Counted from the first letter of the stretch, positions 1 through 6,148 are shown. The stretch is DNA of 10,247 bases from an uncultured Campylobacter sp. (GCF_938045405.1 NZ_CALIMW010000206.1:1-10247), one strand, 5' to 3'. Notes: generated by a model from the sequence alone, not told the origin. Program-made: numbers and translations.

Positions 1-357
1 ATCGCCGCCGCGCTCGCCGAGAAGGAGCGCTGCGACGCGATTTTCATCGGCGTGGTGCAGGAGGACAGTAGCGGCTACCCCGACTGCGGCGCGGAGTTCA
101 TCGGCGCGTTTGAGCGAGCGCTTGAGCTGGGCACGAGCCGCGACTTTCATCCGCGCATCAAAACCCCGCTCGTACACCTCAGTAAGGCACAGATCGTCTC
201 GCTGGCGCTTAGGATCGGCGTGCCGTTAGAGCTTACGTGGAGCTGCTACGAGCGCGAGGACGCTGCGTGCGGGCTTTGCGACAGCTGCCTACTGCGGCTT
301 AAAGGCTTTGCTGGCGCCGGCGCTAAAGATAAAATCCCCTACGCGATAGAAGCTTAA
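1..357 (+). CDS. queC: QueC, 7-cyano-7-deazaguanine (preQ0) synthase, C-terminal part
   Basis: QueC is the cytosolic ATP-dependent enzyme that converts 7-carboxy-7-deazaguanine to preQ0, the precursor of queuosine in tRNA anticodons. The frame is open from the first base of the window, so the gene starts upstream; 118 codons are visible. The readable part contains the QueC-typical stretch GVVQEDSSGYPDC, then KTPL and SKAQIV. The zinc site near the C-terminus is complete: TWSCYE followed by CGLCDSC, giving four cysteines in the usual C...CxxCxxC spacing, and then LRLKGF. The GTG at 52 is internal to the conserved domain and is not the start. The N-terminal PP-loop ATP-binding motif lies outside the window. 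The gene is GC-rich, like truD, and is followed by a hairpin terminator. Family assignment rests on the zinc motif and its surroundings. Confidence 0.93.
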   Translation: MAAALAEKERCDAIFIGVVQEDSSGYPDCGAEFIGAFERALELGTSRDFHPRIKTPLVHLSKAQIVSLALRIGVPLELTWSCYEREDAACGLCDSCLLRLKGFAGAGAKDKIPYAIEA

Positions 358-397
358 TCGCGCCGCGGCGAAATTTAATCGCGCCGCGGTTAAATTT
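354..397. repeat. Two-copy 21-bp tandem repeat overlapping the queC stop
   Basis: TTAATCGCGCCGCGG occurs exactly at 354-368 and again at 375-389, a period of 21. Each copy is followed by AAATTT after two variable bases. The first copy includes the queC stop codon. The repeat creates the stem of the terminator described here, so the hairpin may have arisen by a local duplication. Confidence 0.7.
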
Positions 398-398
398 T
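363..398 (+). terminator. Probable intrinsic terminator of queC
   Basis: An 8-bp perfect stem of G and C only, CCGCGGCG (363-370) with CGCCGCGG (382-389), closes an 11-base loop. It is followed by TTAAATTTT, a T-rich though not pure T tract. It begins six bases after the queC stop codon. The position and composition fit a rho-independent terminator; the imperfect T tract lowers certainty. Confidence 0.6.
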
Positions 399-414
399 AC
401 CGAGCCCGCGTAGT

Positions 415-457
415 GTTTAAATTTGAAACGCCGCATGATTTGCGGCTAGATTTAAAC
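415..457. repeat. Inverted repeat with AT-rich outer arms and GC core
   Basis: The outer arms GTTTAAAT (415-422) and ATTTAAAC (450-457) pair perfectly over 8 bp. Inside them GCCGCA (430-435) pairs with TGCGGC (441-446) around the loop TGATT. The internal loop is asymmetric, 7 against 3 bases. It lies in the gap between queC and the next gene. It could be a second terminator, a structured leader or a member of a dispersed palindrome family; its role is unknown. Confidence 0.6.
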
Positions 458-632
458 GCGCTGCGGCTTGCACTTTGGCGTACGCCGAGCTGCGGCTGTA
501 AATTTAAATTGCGCTTTGAAATTTTAAAAATTTTAACGAGAGCGTTGCGTGTGGTTCAAAGCAAAAATCAATTATAAATTTACCTCCTACGCTATATTTA
601 TTAGCGCATAGGCGGATATAAACATATCGCGG

Positions 633-638
633 TATAAT
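633..638 (+). promoter_or_regulatory. Sigma-70 type -10 box for the gene at 668
   Basis: A perfect TATAAT (633-638) is preceded by GCGG. It lies about 30 bases before the GTG start at 668, which allows a short leader containing the AAGGAG ribosome binding site (656-661). No -35 box is evident, which is normal for Campylobacter housekeeping promoters. Confidence 0.65.
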
Positions 639-667
639 CCGAGAATTAAATTTTTAAGGAGTAGAAA

Positions 668-1150
668 GTGGCATTCGTAGCGGAATATATCTCGAAAGAG
701 GATATTGAGAAATATGGCGTTATTGACATAGTAAATAGCTCCAGAGCAAATTTTGGTGAACTTCCATTGGGCGATCAACGTATAGAGCAGCTTGATTGGG
801 TCATCGATAGGCAGAGGGATATTTGGTTTATCTTTGTGTGTGATCCGCACTTACCGGATCCGCGAGATGGATTTACGGGTGAGGAGATTTATATTTTATG
901 CTATAAGGGTAATGTTATCGAGCTTGATATAAGGCGAATTTATGACGAAACTACGAGTAAAATGCTAGTCGATAATCCGTTTTTTATAAAATATAAGCTG
1001 GAAAATATAAATTCTAGTATTGACGGAATTTCATTGGACGAGCTTTATAAAATTTTAAAAGAAGCTCTAACGGAATACGGAAATCGCGGTATTGATGGTA
1101 GAGAAAATTTACCAAAAGAACACGAAGTCGTAACTTTTCTGCACGGTTGA
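668..1150 (+). CDS. Hypothetical immunity-like protein, 160 aa
   Basis: The gene starts at GTG with a strong AAGGAG site (656-661), six bases upstream, and has its own TATAAT promoter. The product appears soluble: no signal peptide and no membrane segment. It begins MAFVAEYISKEDIEKYG, has a central WVIDRQRDIWFIF stretch and a YKGNVIELDI strand-like segment, and ends in a helix, LKEALTEYGNRGI. From memory this layout (MAF.xEYIS.ED..KYG, then W.IDR.RDI, then LKEALT.YG) matches a family of small uncharacterised proteins often encoded just behind polymorphic toxins, so an immunity role is a reasonable inference. It is not demonstrated, and no toxin sequence is seen next to it. The gene is clearly more AT-rich than queC or truD, which suggests transfer. 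The existence of the gene is well supported; its function is not. Confidence 0.8.
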   Translation: MAFVAEYISKEDIEKYGVIDIVNSSRANFGELPLGDQRIEQLDWVIDRQRDIWFIFVCDPHLPDPRDGFTGEEIYILCYKGNVIELDIRRIYDETTSKMLVDNPFFIKYKLENINSSIDGISLDELYKILKEALTEYGNRGIDGRENLPKEHEVVTFLHG

Positions 1151-1251
1151 GAATGCTTGCGTGTATTAGAATTTCGGTCGGAATTTTGTTTTAAAAATAG
1201 GAGAGAAAGATTGATGAAATTTTAAAAACAATCCAAACGGCGTCGTTTATT

Positions 1252-1506
1252 ATGTTTTTTGCACCGATATGGGCTTTCATAGCTACTCCGTCATTTGATT
1301 TTTGGAAAGACTCAAAAGTAGATGAGTTTTTTAAATTTGCCGCTATGAAAAGAGATATGAAACTTTTAAATGATGAGAGATACCAAAAGCCTCTAGATCG
1401 TAAAATTATTTGGCTTTACATAGCCTTTGAATTTTGCTTGGGGCTTAGCATTTATTTGGGTATTTTTGGATTTATCGTAAGTATGATTTTGCGGATAATT
1501 TTTTAA
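1252..1506 (+). CDS. Small membrane protein, hypothetical, start uncertain
   Basis: From the first in-frame ATG the product is 84 aa. It has a hydrophobic N-terminal segment (FFAPIWAFIA), a charged middle with many lysines and aspartates (about residues 18-50), and a second hydrophobic helix near the C-terminus (about residues 53-83). A two-helix membrane protein is expected. No ribosome binding site precedes 1252. A good one, AGGAGA (1199-1204), sits further upstream, and the frame is open back to 1201. There the only in-frame start would be the rare ATT at 1210, while TTG 1211 and ATG 1214 are in another frame and hit a stop after a few codons. One extra A in the AAA at 1217-1219 would join ATG 1214 to this frame (MKILKTIQ...). 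So the gene is either longer, starts unusually, or carries a frameshift. It probably forms a unit with the gene before it. Family not recognised. Confidence 0.6.
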   Translation: MFFAPIWAFIATPSFDFWKDSKVDEFFKFAAMKRDMKLLNDERYQKPLDRKIIWLYIAFEFCLGLSIYLGIFGFIVSMILRIIF

Positions 1507-1602
1507 AAAATTATGGACAATAAGGCGGCTAAAGTAGTGAAATTCCAAAAGCAGCCAAATAGACAAATAGATAAAATTTTGAAATTTTAAAACCCTGTTC
1601 GC

Positions 1603-2637
1603 TTAAATCAGCGTCGGCTTTAGCTTGCGTGCCGAAAAGTCGGGCCTCTCGCCGCGAGCTAGAGCGATGAGCTCATCCGTCGTAATTAGATAAAACCCCG
1701 CGAATCCTCTGCCGAAAAGCCTTTGAATTTCATCGCTTCTGCCGTCTAAAAAATCAAGCGCAAGCTTGGAATTTACTAGCAAAAAATCGCTTCCGCTATC
1801 AAACGCGTCAAATAAAATTTCGCTCCCCAGCCGCAGCGCGCACTCCCGCTCGCGCTCATATATCTGCGCCCCAAGCGGCGCGCCTTCGCAGCCAAAGTGC
1901 ACGATCTGCGCGCCCAGCCTGCTAGCCAGCTCCTCCGCAGCCTCGTCGTACCACACGGCGACGTTAAAGCCGCTAAAATTGTGCTTCGCGCCCGCTGCGT
2001 CAAATTCCGCCATGCTCTGCGCGCTTAAAATTTTATTGCTGCGCGCGGGCTCGTATTTTAAAATATCGCAAAACGCCCTGTATGCCGCGCGGTCGTCAAA
2101 CTCCATCCCCACGGCGTCGCACTTCGTAAAATACGCCATCTGCGGCTCGATGATCTCTAAAACCCTCATACGCTCGCTCGGGTGCGTCTGCATCAGGCGG
2201 TGCGCGAAGATAAAGGCGCTGTTGCCCAAAAACTCCTGCGAGCATGCGGGGATTTTCGTCGAGTAAAAATAGGGCGCGAGGCTTTTGTAAAACTCGAAAT
2301 CAGCAGCGTCCGCGATGCTCTCGAAAGCTTTAAATTTATCCAAAAACGCCCTCGGCTCGCAGCGCAGATCTTTAATCGACTCTTTTTCGCTAAGAGGGGC
2401 TATGATTAGCTCGCTTCCAAAGTGCGCTATCAGCGTATCTAGCGGCTCTTTTACGCTTACCGCGGTGCCGCCGATTTTTACAAATTCCACCCCCTGTGCG
2501 CTAAAATAGGGATCGTGCGCGTAGATGTCGTCAAGCAGCGCCGCAAGATCGGCAAAGGGCGCGCTTTCATAAACATAGGGTTTGAAGTAGCTTGTGACGT
2601 CGCAGCGAGGATCGAAGCGAAAGAGCCTGATTAGCAT
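1603..2637 (-). CDS. SdhB-like/DUF5644-type protein lacking iron-sulfur ligands, 344 aa
   Basis: The start is ATG at 2637, preceded by AAGGA. The first ~110 residues resemble the beta-grasp ferredoxin domain of succinate dehydrogenase iron-sulfur subunits: LIRLFRFDP, then YFKPYVYE, then LLDDIY, and finally ELIIAPLSEKESIKDL, which mirrors the SdhB IEPL...IKDL block. The cysteines that would hold a 2Fe-2S cluster are missing; FVKIGGTAV stands where CGxCG normally lies. Seven scattered cysteines (about residues 12, 93, 132, 173, 190, 250, 266) form no CxxC ligand set. The C-terminal part, with HFGCEGAPLG (about 247-256), may correspond to an HdrB-type domain. I believe this is the epsilonproteobacterial DUF5644/HdrB-like family, but I cannot confirm it. 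There is no signal peptide or membrane helix. The gene is divergent from truD with a 106-base gap. Function unknown; a redox-complex accessory role is only a guess. Confidence 0.75.
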   Translation of the reverse strand: MLIRLFRFDPRCDVTSYFKPYVYESAPFADLAALLDDIYAHDPYFSAQGVEFVKIGGTAVSVKEPLDTLIAHFGSELIIAPLSEKESIKDLRCEPRAFLDKFKAFESIADAADFEFYKSLAPYFYSTKIPACSQEFLGNSAFIFAHRLMQTHPSERMRVLEIIEPQMAYFTKCDAVGMEFDDRAAYRAFCDILKYEPARSNKILSAQSMAEFDAAGAKHNFSGFNVAVWYDEAAEELASRLGAQIVHFGCEGAPLGAQIYERERECALRLGSEILFDAFDSGSDFLLVNSKLALDFLDGRSDEIQRLFGRGFAGFYLITTDELIALARGERPDFSARKLKPTLI

Positions 2638-2743
2638 TTTTCATCCTTTTTTTATGGCGAATGATACTAGAATTTGCCTTAATAATGAGTTTTTTAGGCT
2701 CAATTTTATAAAATTGCGCCTTAGATTAACGCAAAGGCCGGCT

Positions 2744-3856
2744 ATGAAAAATTTATACACCCTAAATCACGCGCCGATAAATGCGCATTTTAGTAAAAAC
2801 TCCAGCGATTTCGTCGTGCGCGAAGTGCCGCTTTACGAGCCTAGCAATGAAGGCGAGCACTGCATTTTGCTGCTACAAAAAAAGGGCATCAGCACGCACG
2901 AGGCGCTGCGGATTTTAAGCGAGCATACGGGCGCTAAGATGCGCGAGTTCGGCTACGCGGGGCTTAAGGACAAGCAAGGCCTTACGACGCAGCATATTAG
3001 TATGCCTGCTAAATTTGAACTCGCACTGGGCGGATTTTCGCACGAGAGCCTTAAAATTTTAAGCGTGCAAAGGCACAAAAACAAGCTTAAAATCGGGCAT
3101 CTTAGGGGCAATGACTTTTTCATCCGCCTAAAAAAGGTCCTGCCGCCCGACGCCGTCAAGCTCGCAGCCGCGCTAGATACGCTAGGGCGCGAGGGCTTTG
3201 CGAACTACTTCGGCTATCAGCGCTTCGGCAAGTTCGGCGACAACGCGGCGCAGGGCGAGGAGGTGCTGCGCGGACAGAGGCGGCTTAAAAACCCCAAAAT
3301 GCGCGACTTTCTAATCAGCGCCTATCAGAGCGAGCTTTTCAATCGCTGGCTCAGCAAGCGGGTCGAAATTTCAAAATTTGCAGCGGAATTTAGCCTTGGC
3401 GAGTTTGCTAAAATTTACGAACTAAGCAAGGAGGAGGCACGCGAGATCGCGGCTCAGCCGCAGTTTTTTAAGCTTTTAAGAGGCGAGATTTTAGGACACT
3501 TTCCCCATGGCGCGTTTTTTAGCTGCGACGATCTTGGCGCGGAGTGCGAGCGGTTTACGAGGCGAGAAATCACGAGTGCAGGCCTTATCGCGGGGCGAGC
3601 GAAGCTGCGAGCTAGCGGGCTTGGCGGTAGATTTGAAGATGAAATTTTTGCGCCCGCTCGCGAGTTTGAGGCACAGATGAACGGCTCGCGCAGGTTTGCG
3701 TGGAGCTTTATGGAGCGCGTGCAGCACTCTTACGATGCGCAAAATGCGCATTTTAGCTTCAGTTTTTACCTGCCGAAAGGCTCTTACGCGACGGTCGTTT
3801 TGGAAGAAATTTTGCACCGAGATATATTCGAGGGCGCCGCGACAGACGAGGATTGA
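2744..3856 (+). CDS. truD: TruD, tRNA pseudouridine(13) synthase
   Basis: TruD isomerises U13 of certain tRNAs (tRNA-Glu in E. coli) to pseudouridine in the cytoplasm. The 370-residue product is of normal family length. The catalytic block FGYAGLKDKQGLTTQ (residues 69-83) contains the active-site aspartate, D76, in the GLKDK motif. NYFGYQRFG (154-162) and the C-terminal GSYATVVLEEI (347-356) are further TruD hallmarks. The frame is open back to 2594, but translation from there adds 50 residues antisense to the neighbouring gene. ATG 2744 gives the conserved N-terminus (YTLNHAPINAHFSKNSSDF) and has AAGG at 2734-2737. It is divergent from the minus-strand gene ending at 1603 and is followed by a repeat-containing non-coding gap. 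No unusual or missing key residue was noted. Confidence 0.95.
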   Translation: MKNLYTLNHAPINAHFSKNSSDFVVREVPLYEPSNEGEHCILLLQKKGISTHEALRILSEHTGAKMREFGYAGLKDKQGLTTQHISMPAKFELALGGFSHESLKILSVQRHKNKLKIGHLRGNDFFIRLKKVLPPDAVKLAAALDTLGREGFANYFGYQRFGKFGDNAAQGEEVLRGQRRLKNPKMRDFLISAYQSELFNRWLSKRVEISKFAAEFSLGEFAKIYELSKEEAREIAAQPQFFKLLRGEILGHFPHGAFFSCDDLGAECERFTRREITSAGLIAGRAKLRASGLGGRFEDEIFAPAREFEAQMNGSRRFAWSFMERVQHSYDAQNAHFSFSFYLPKGSYATVVLEEILHRDIFEGAATDED

Positions 3857-4247
3857 GCCGCATCGCGCGCTGTAGAGTAGGGTTCACACCACATTTACGC
3901 TACGGCGTAGCGCACCGCACTGCACCGCGCTGCAGAATAGGGCTCACGCCACGCCACGCCCCACGTCAAACCTCACCTCATCACGCCGCAGTACATCACG
4001 CTGCACGGAATTTTAGAGCTAGTTGCGTGGGTCTAAATTTGCGCGGTAGATAAAATTTTATAAAATTTCGTGAGATTTCATCACAGTAAGCGTGACGCTT
4101 TGTCTAAGCCATAGAATTTAAAATTTTATTCGGCTCGGCCGTAGGTAAAATTTGCTAAATTTCACCTTTTTATAGTTGTCCAAATTTATTTTCGTCAATA
4201 ACCAGCAAAATATTATTAAGCTTAAAATCGCTTAAGTCTTTTATCTA
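3857..4247. other. Non-coding gap between truD and the immunity gene
   Basis: This is 391 bases without a convincing gene. The left half is GC-rich, with runs of CACGCC and CGCAC type and a 60-base-spaced direct repeat. The right half holds AAATTT-rich words, the near-palindrome AAGCGTGACGCTT (about 4088-4100) and the start of AT-rich sequence. The change of composition marks the left edge of the foreign-looking toxin/immunity island. A short frame from TTG 3853 is open to 4053 but has biased, low-complexity composition and no family resemblance. Confidence 0.6.
3866..3952. repeat. Imperfect 27-bp direct repeat, 60-base period
   Basis: The copies are at 3866-3892 and 3926-3952, with 23 of 27 positions identical. 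Both begin CGCGCTG and contain TAGGG followed by a TCAC stretch. They sit just after the truD stop codon. They could be remnants of a local duplication; no function is evident. Confidence 0.6.
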
Positions 4248-4613
4248 CTATTGCCCGTTTACAATATTTTCAAAAAAATTATTCTCTTCCCAAAAGTAGC
4301 ATTCTAACATTTTTAAAATTCCATTTTCCAAAAGAACCATTGCTCCTCCAATGTTTTCATCAGAAAGCGTTAAATTTACATTGCCGACAAAACCGTTGTT
4401 TTTGCTTTTTTCTAATATTTTTTTACACTTGAAATGGCAATAATATCCGGCTGTCGAAACCTCTCTTTTTGTAATTTCTGAATTTTCAAACTGCTCATAA
4501 AGCGCATAATCGTTTAAATCATCACTTATTAGTTTAACAATTTCAGCCTCGATATTTGCAATATCTGTAAAATTATCGAGGGATAAACATCGTTCCGATT
4601 TTTGGTTTTCCAT
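4248..4613 (-). CDS. Immunity-type protein of orphan polymorphic toxin module, 121 aa
   Basis: The start is ATG at 4613 with GGAG about ten bases upstream. The gene overlaps the end of the toxin fragment by 41 bases, in a different frame, as expected for tightly linked toxin/immunity pairs. The product is small, acidic and soluble, without a signal or membrane segment. Its second half (FVGNVNLTLSDENIGGAMV, then LLENGILKMLECYFWEEN) recalls a family of small proteins with the pattern GFF..F ... GAGFVLFI..G.I.MLEGY that commonly follow CDI or other polymorphic toxin genes. That resemblance is from memory. The expected role is to bind and neutralise the cognate toxin in the cytoplasm. The gene is strikingly AT-rich compared with truD on one side and rnpB on the other, which supports acquisition by transfer. 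It is intact while the toxin is only a fragment. Gene call is firm; immunity role is inferred from position, size and pattern. Confidence 0.75.
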   Translation of the reverse strand: MENQKSERCLSLDNFTDIANIEAEIVKLISDDLNDYALYEQFENSEITKREVSTAGYYCHFKCKKILEKSKNNGFVGNVNLTLSDENIGGAMVLLENGILKMLECYFWEENNFFENIVNGQ

Positions 4614-4881
4614 TTTTTATAACTCCACGTACAGTAATTTCATAGCCTTTAATATTAACTTTATAGCCATTAGTAAAATTATTTGGCAACTTACTATTTG
4701 CCATATCTTTTTCAAGTTCTTTAATTATAGCATTATAAGCTTGTTGTTGATTATTTTCAAATTTATTTAAAAAATCGTCTAATTTATGCTCTGTTTTGTT
4801 AAAGATGTGATTTAATTTATTAGCTTCTTTATCGTCGTCATCCTCCGGAGGTAATGGTGCGGGCTTGGAGCTTGTACTTGC
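4573..4881 (-). pseudogene. Orphan toxin C-terminal domain (CdiA-CT/polymorphic toxin fragment)
   Basis: Read on the minus strand, 102 codons are open from 4881 to a TAA at 4575-4573. An in-frame TGA at 4884-4882 closes the upstream end. The frame has no usable start before a Met at residue 60, so it is a fragment. It begins with a linker-like PAPLPPEDDDDKEANK, then a KLNHIFNKTEHKLDDFL block. Next come a helix, QQQAYNAIIKELEKD, and a C-terminal GYEITVRGVIKNGKPKIGT followed by MFIP. The NHIF-x3-H-x-LD start and the VTVRG...IGTxFIP end are typical of C-terminal toxin domains of CdiA and filamentous-haemagglutinin-like proteins, many of which are RNases of the BECR fold; the RNase activity is inferred. 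The large secretion and receptor portions are absent. It is followed, with overlap, by the immunity-type gene, and it is AT-rich. It could be dead, or a silent cassette for recombination into a full-length toxin gene elsewhere. Confidence 0.75.
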
Positions 4882-4945
4882 TCACTCACGCCGTAAAATT
4901 CCGCCCCTTAAATTCCGCAAGCTCTGAAATTTAAGCCAAAAAAGC

Positions 4946-4951
4946 TATAAT
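4946..4951 (+). promoter_or_regulatory. -10 box of the rnpB promoter
   Basis: A perfect TATAAT lies seven to nine bases before the expected 5' end of RNase P RNA, preceded by an A-rich stretch. The toxin fragment on the other strand ends about 60 bases upstream, so rnpB has kept its own promoter. Confidence 0.75.
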
Positions 4952-4957
4952 TGCGCT

Positions 4958-5270
4958 CGGGTGTGGCGTGCGGTCGCTCCGCAAGGAGAGGAAAGTCCGA
5001 GCTGCGATAAGACAAGGTTGCGTCTAACGGACGCCGGGGGCAACCCTAGGGAAAGTACAACAGAAAGCAAACCGCCGCGCAAGCGGTAAGGGTGAAAGGG
5101 CGGGGTAAGAGCCCACCGCGCGCGTGGAGACACGGGCGGCAATGCAAACCCAACCTGCAGCAAGAACGGGTGGTTTCGTCTTATATTCGAACCGTTCGCT
5201 CGAACCGATTTGCAAAAATCGGTCTAGATAAATGACCGCTGTAACGGAACTCGGCTTATAACCACACCTA
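4958..5270 (+). ncRNA. rnpB: RNase P RNA, bacterial type A
   Basis: This is the catalytic RNA of ribonuclease P, which cuts the 5' leader from pre-tRNAs together with the protein RnpA. The diagnostic 5' core GAGAGGAAAGTCCGAGCT (4986-5003) is present, as are ACAGAAAGCAAACCGCC (5060-5076) and the GGGTGAAAGGGCGGGGTAAG region (about 5090-5109). The 3' core ACGGAACTCGGCTTA (5244-5258) is also clear. P1 is a perfect 7-bp helix, GGTGTGG (4960-4966) with CCACACC (5262-5268). A long-range helix pairs CCGAG (4997-5001) with CTCGG (5250-5254). A 7-bp hairpin, CCGATTT/AAATCGG, with a GCAA tetraloop lies at 5205-5222. The length of about 313 bases is plausible for the genus. A run of five T (5271-5275) directly after P1 may mark the end. 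The exact ends are estimated from P1 and the -10 box. Confidence 0.96.
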
Positions 5271-5309
5271 TTTTTACGCGGAACTTACTTATATAATAAG
5301 GATAGAATT

Positions 5310-5591
5310 TTGAAAAGCTTAATTTTATGCGGTATGCTTTGCGCCATCGTTTTAGGGCTCGGAGGCTGCGCGAGTGCGGGTGCTGATAAAAAATCTATAA
5401 TCTTGCAAGGTGATGCTCATGATCGCGCTTGCGCAGAGGTTTATGAGCGCTACAAAGAGCTCGAAGCGGAGCTTTTAGCGGTCGAGGATCGATACGCAAA
5501 CCCAAGCGTCGCGAACGATTATATACAGGCTTACGACGAGTATGAGCGCACCATCGCCTACTACAATGAAAATTGCGCAACTGATAAATAA
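5310..5591 (+). CDS. Small lipoprotein, hypothetical, 93 aa
   Basis: The start is TTG at 5310, supported by AAGGA (5298-5302) and by the fact that translation from there gives a perfect lipoprotein signal: MK, a hydrophobic stretch, then LGGC with the lipidated cysteine at residue 20. The mature protein is about 74 residues and highly charged. It is rich in Glu, Tyr and Ala, with a likely helix (AEVYERYKELEAELLAVEDRY) and a second cysteine near the end (NENCATDK). After SPase II processing it would sit in the inner or outer membrane facing the periplasm. A TATAAT-like string (5292-5297) lies too close to the start to be a normal promoter, so the gene may depend on read-through from rnpB or an unseen promoter. 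No family recognised. Confidence 0.85.
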   Translation: MKSLILCGMLCAIVLGLGGCASAGADKKSIILQGDAHDRACAEVYERYKELEAELLAVEDRYANPSVANDYIQAYDEYERTIAYYNENCATDK

Positions 5592-5865
5592 ACTGCGCGG
5601 ATTGAGCGTGATTTGGTATAAGTGTGGCGCGGCGCAGCAGCGCAAAATGCTCAAAATTTTATAAAATCTCTAAAAACTATTGAAAATTTTATGCGAAACA
5701 AAAAGCATTTAAAATTTATTACGTACGCTTGGCTCTAGCGATACAAAGTCGCGGCACGGCGTATATCGGCGGTGCTTATTTGTGCCCGCATTTAGCTTAG
5801 CACGCCAAATTTGCTGTAATCGTATAACGGCGTCACATACTCGCGCATTGGCTAAGGAACGCGCA

Positions 5866-6055
5866 ATTTATTAATCGAATCGGCGCTAAGCCTTGAAGTC
5901 GCGAAGTCGCGCTCAAAAATTCCGCCGCGCAGATTTGAATTAGTGATTTAAAGTAGCAAAGCAATACCCCAAAATTTAGCCGTGAGGCGGACGACGAACG
6001 ATTTATTAATCGGATTGGTGCAAAGTCGCACTAAAAATTCCGTCACGTGGAGTTG
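5866..6055. repeat. Diverged direct repeat pair, about 55-70 bp each
   Basis: ATTTATTAATCG followed by a related tail occurs at about 5866-5936 and 6001-6055. After it both copies contain an AAGTCGC-CT-AAAAATTCCG segment and end in a GATTTG/GAGTTGG-like stretch. Copy 1 carries extra bases between the two blocks. The similarity is clear but broken by mismatches and gaps, so this is an old duplication. Confidence 0.5.
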
Positions 6056-6136
6056 GCTGTTATGTCCGTTTATGTATCTGCCAAAGCCTCGCAGCCTCAA
6101 TATAAATATATAATTTCATCGAGTGGATTTGAATTG

Positions 6137-6148
6137 GCGCCTAGGCGC
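6137..6148. repeat. Perfect 12-bp palindrome
   Basis: GCGCCTAGGCGC reads the same on both strands and stands in otherwise unremarkable non-coding sequence. It could be a dimeric protein binding site, but no gene start is nearby to support an operator role. Confidence 0.4.

Noticed and set aside
354..397. Tandem 21-bp units as a possible CRISPR start
   Set aside because: Only two units with no unique spacers and no cas gene nearby.
2594..2743. A 50-residue upstream extension of TruD in the same frame
   Set aside because: It lies antisense to the start of the minus-strand gene and adds residues not typical of TruD; ATG 2744 begins the conserved N-terminus.
3853..4053. A 66-codon frame starting at TTG, overlapping the truD stop
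   Set aside because: Arg/His/Pro-rich low-complexity composition, no ribosome binding site at a sensible distance beyond truD, and no family resemblance.
4815..4840. DDDDK in the toxin linker, identical to the enteropeptidase site
   Set aside because: Acidic linkers are common before toxin domains; no evidence for specific cleavage here.
4945..5215. Minus-strand frames across rnpB
   Set aside because: They are shadows of the structured RNA gene, which is strongly supported by conserved core motifs and helices.
5292..5297. TATAAT as a promoter for the lipoprotein gene
   Set aside because: Transcription would begin at about the start codon and would exclude the ribosome binding site.
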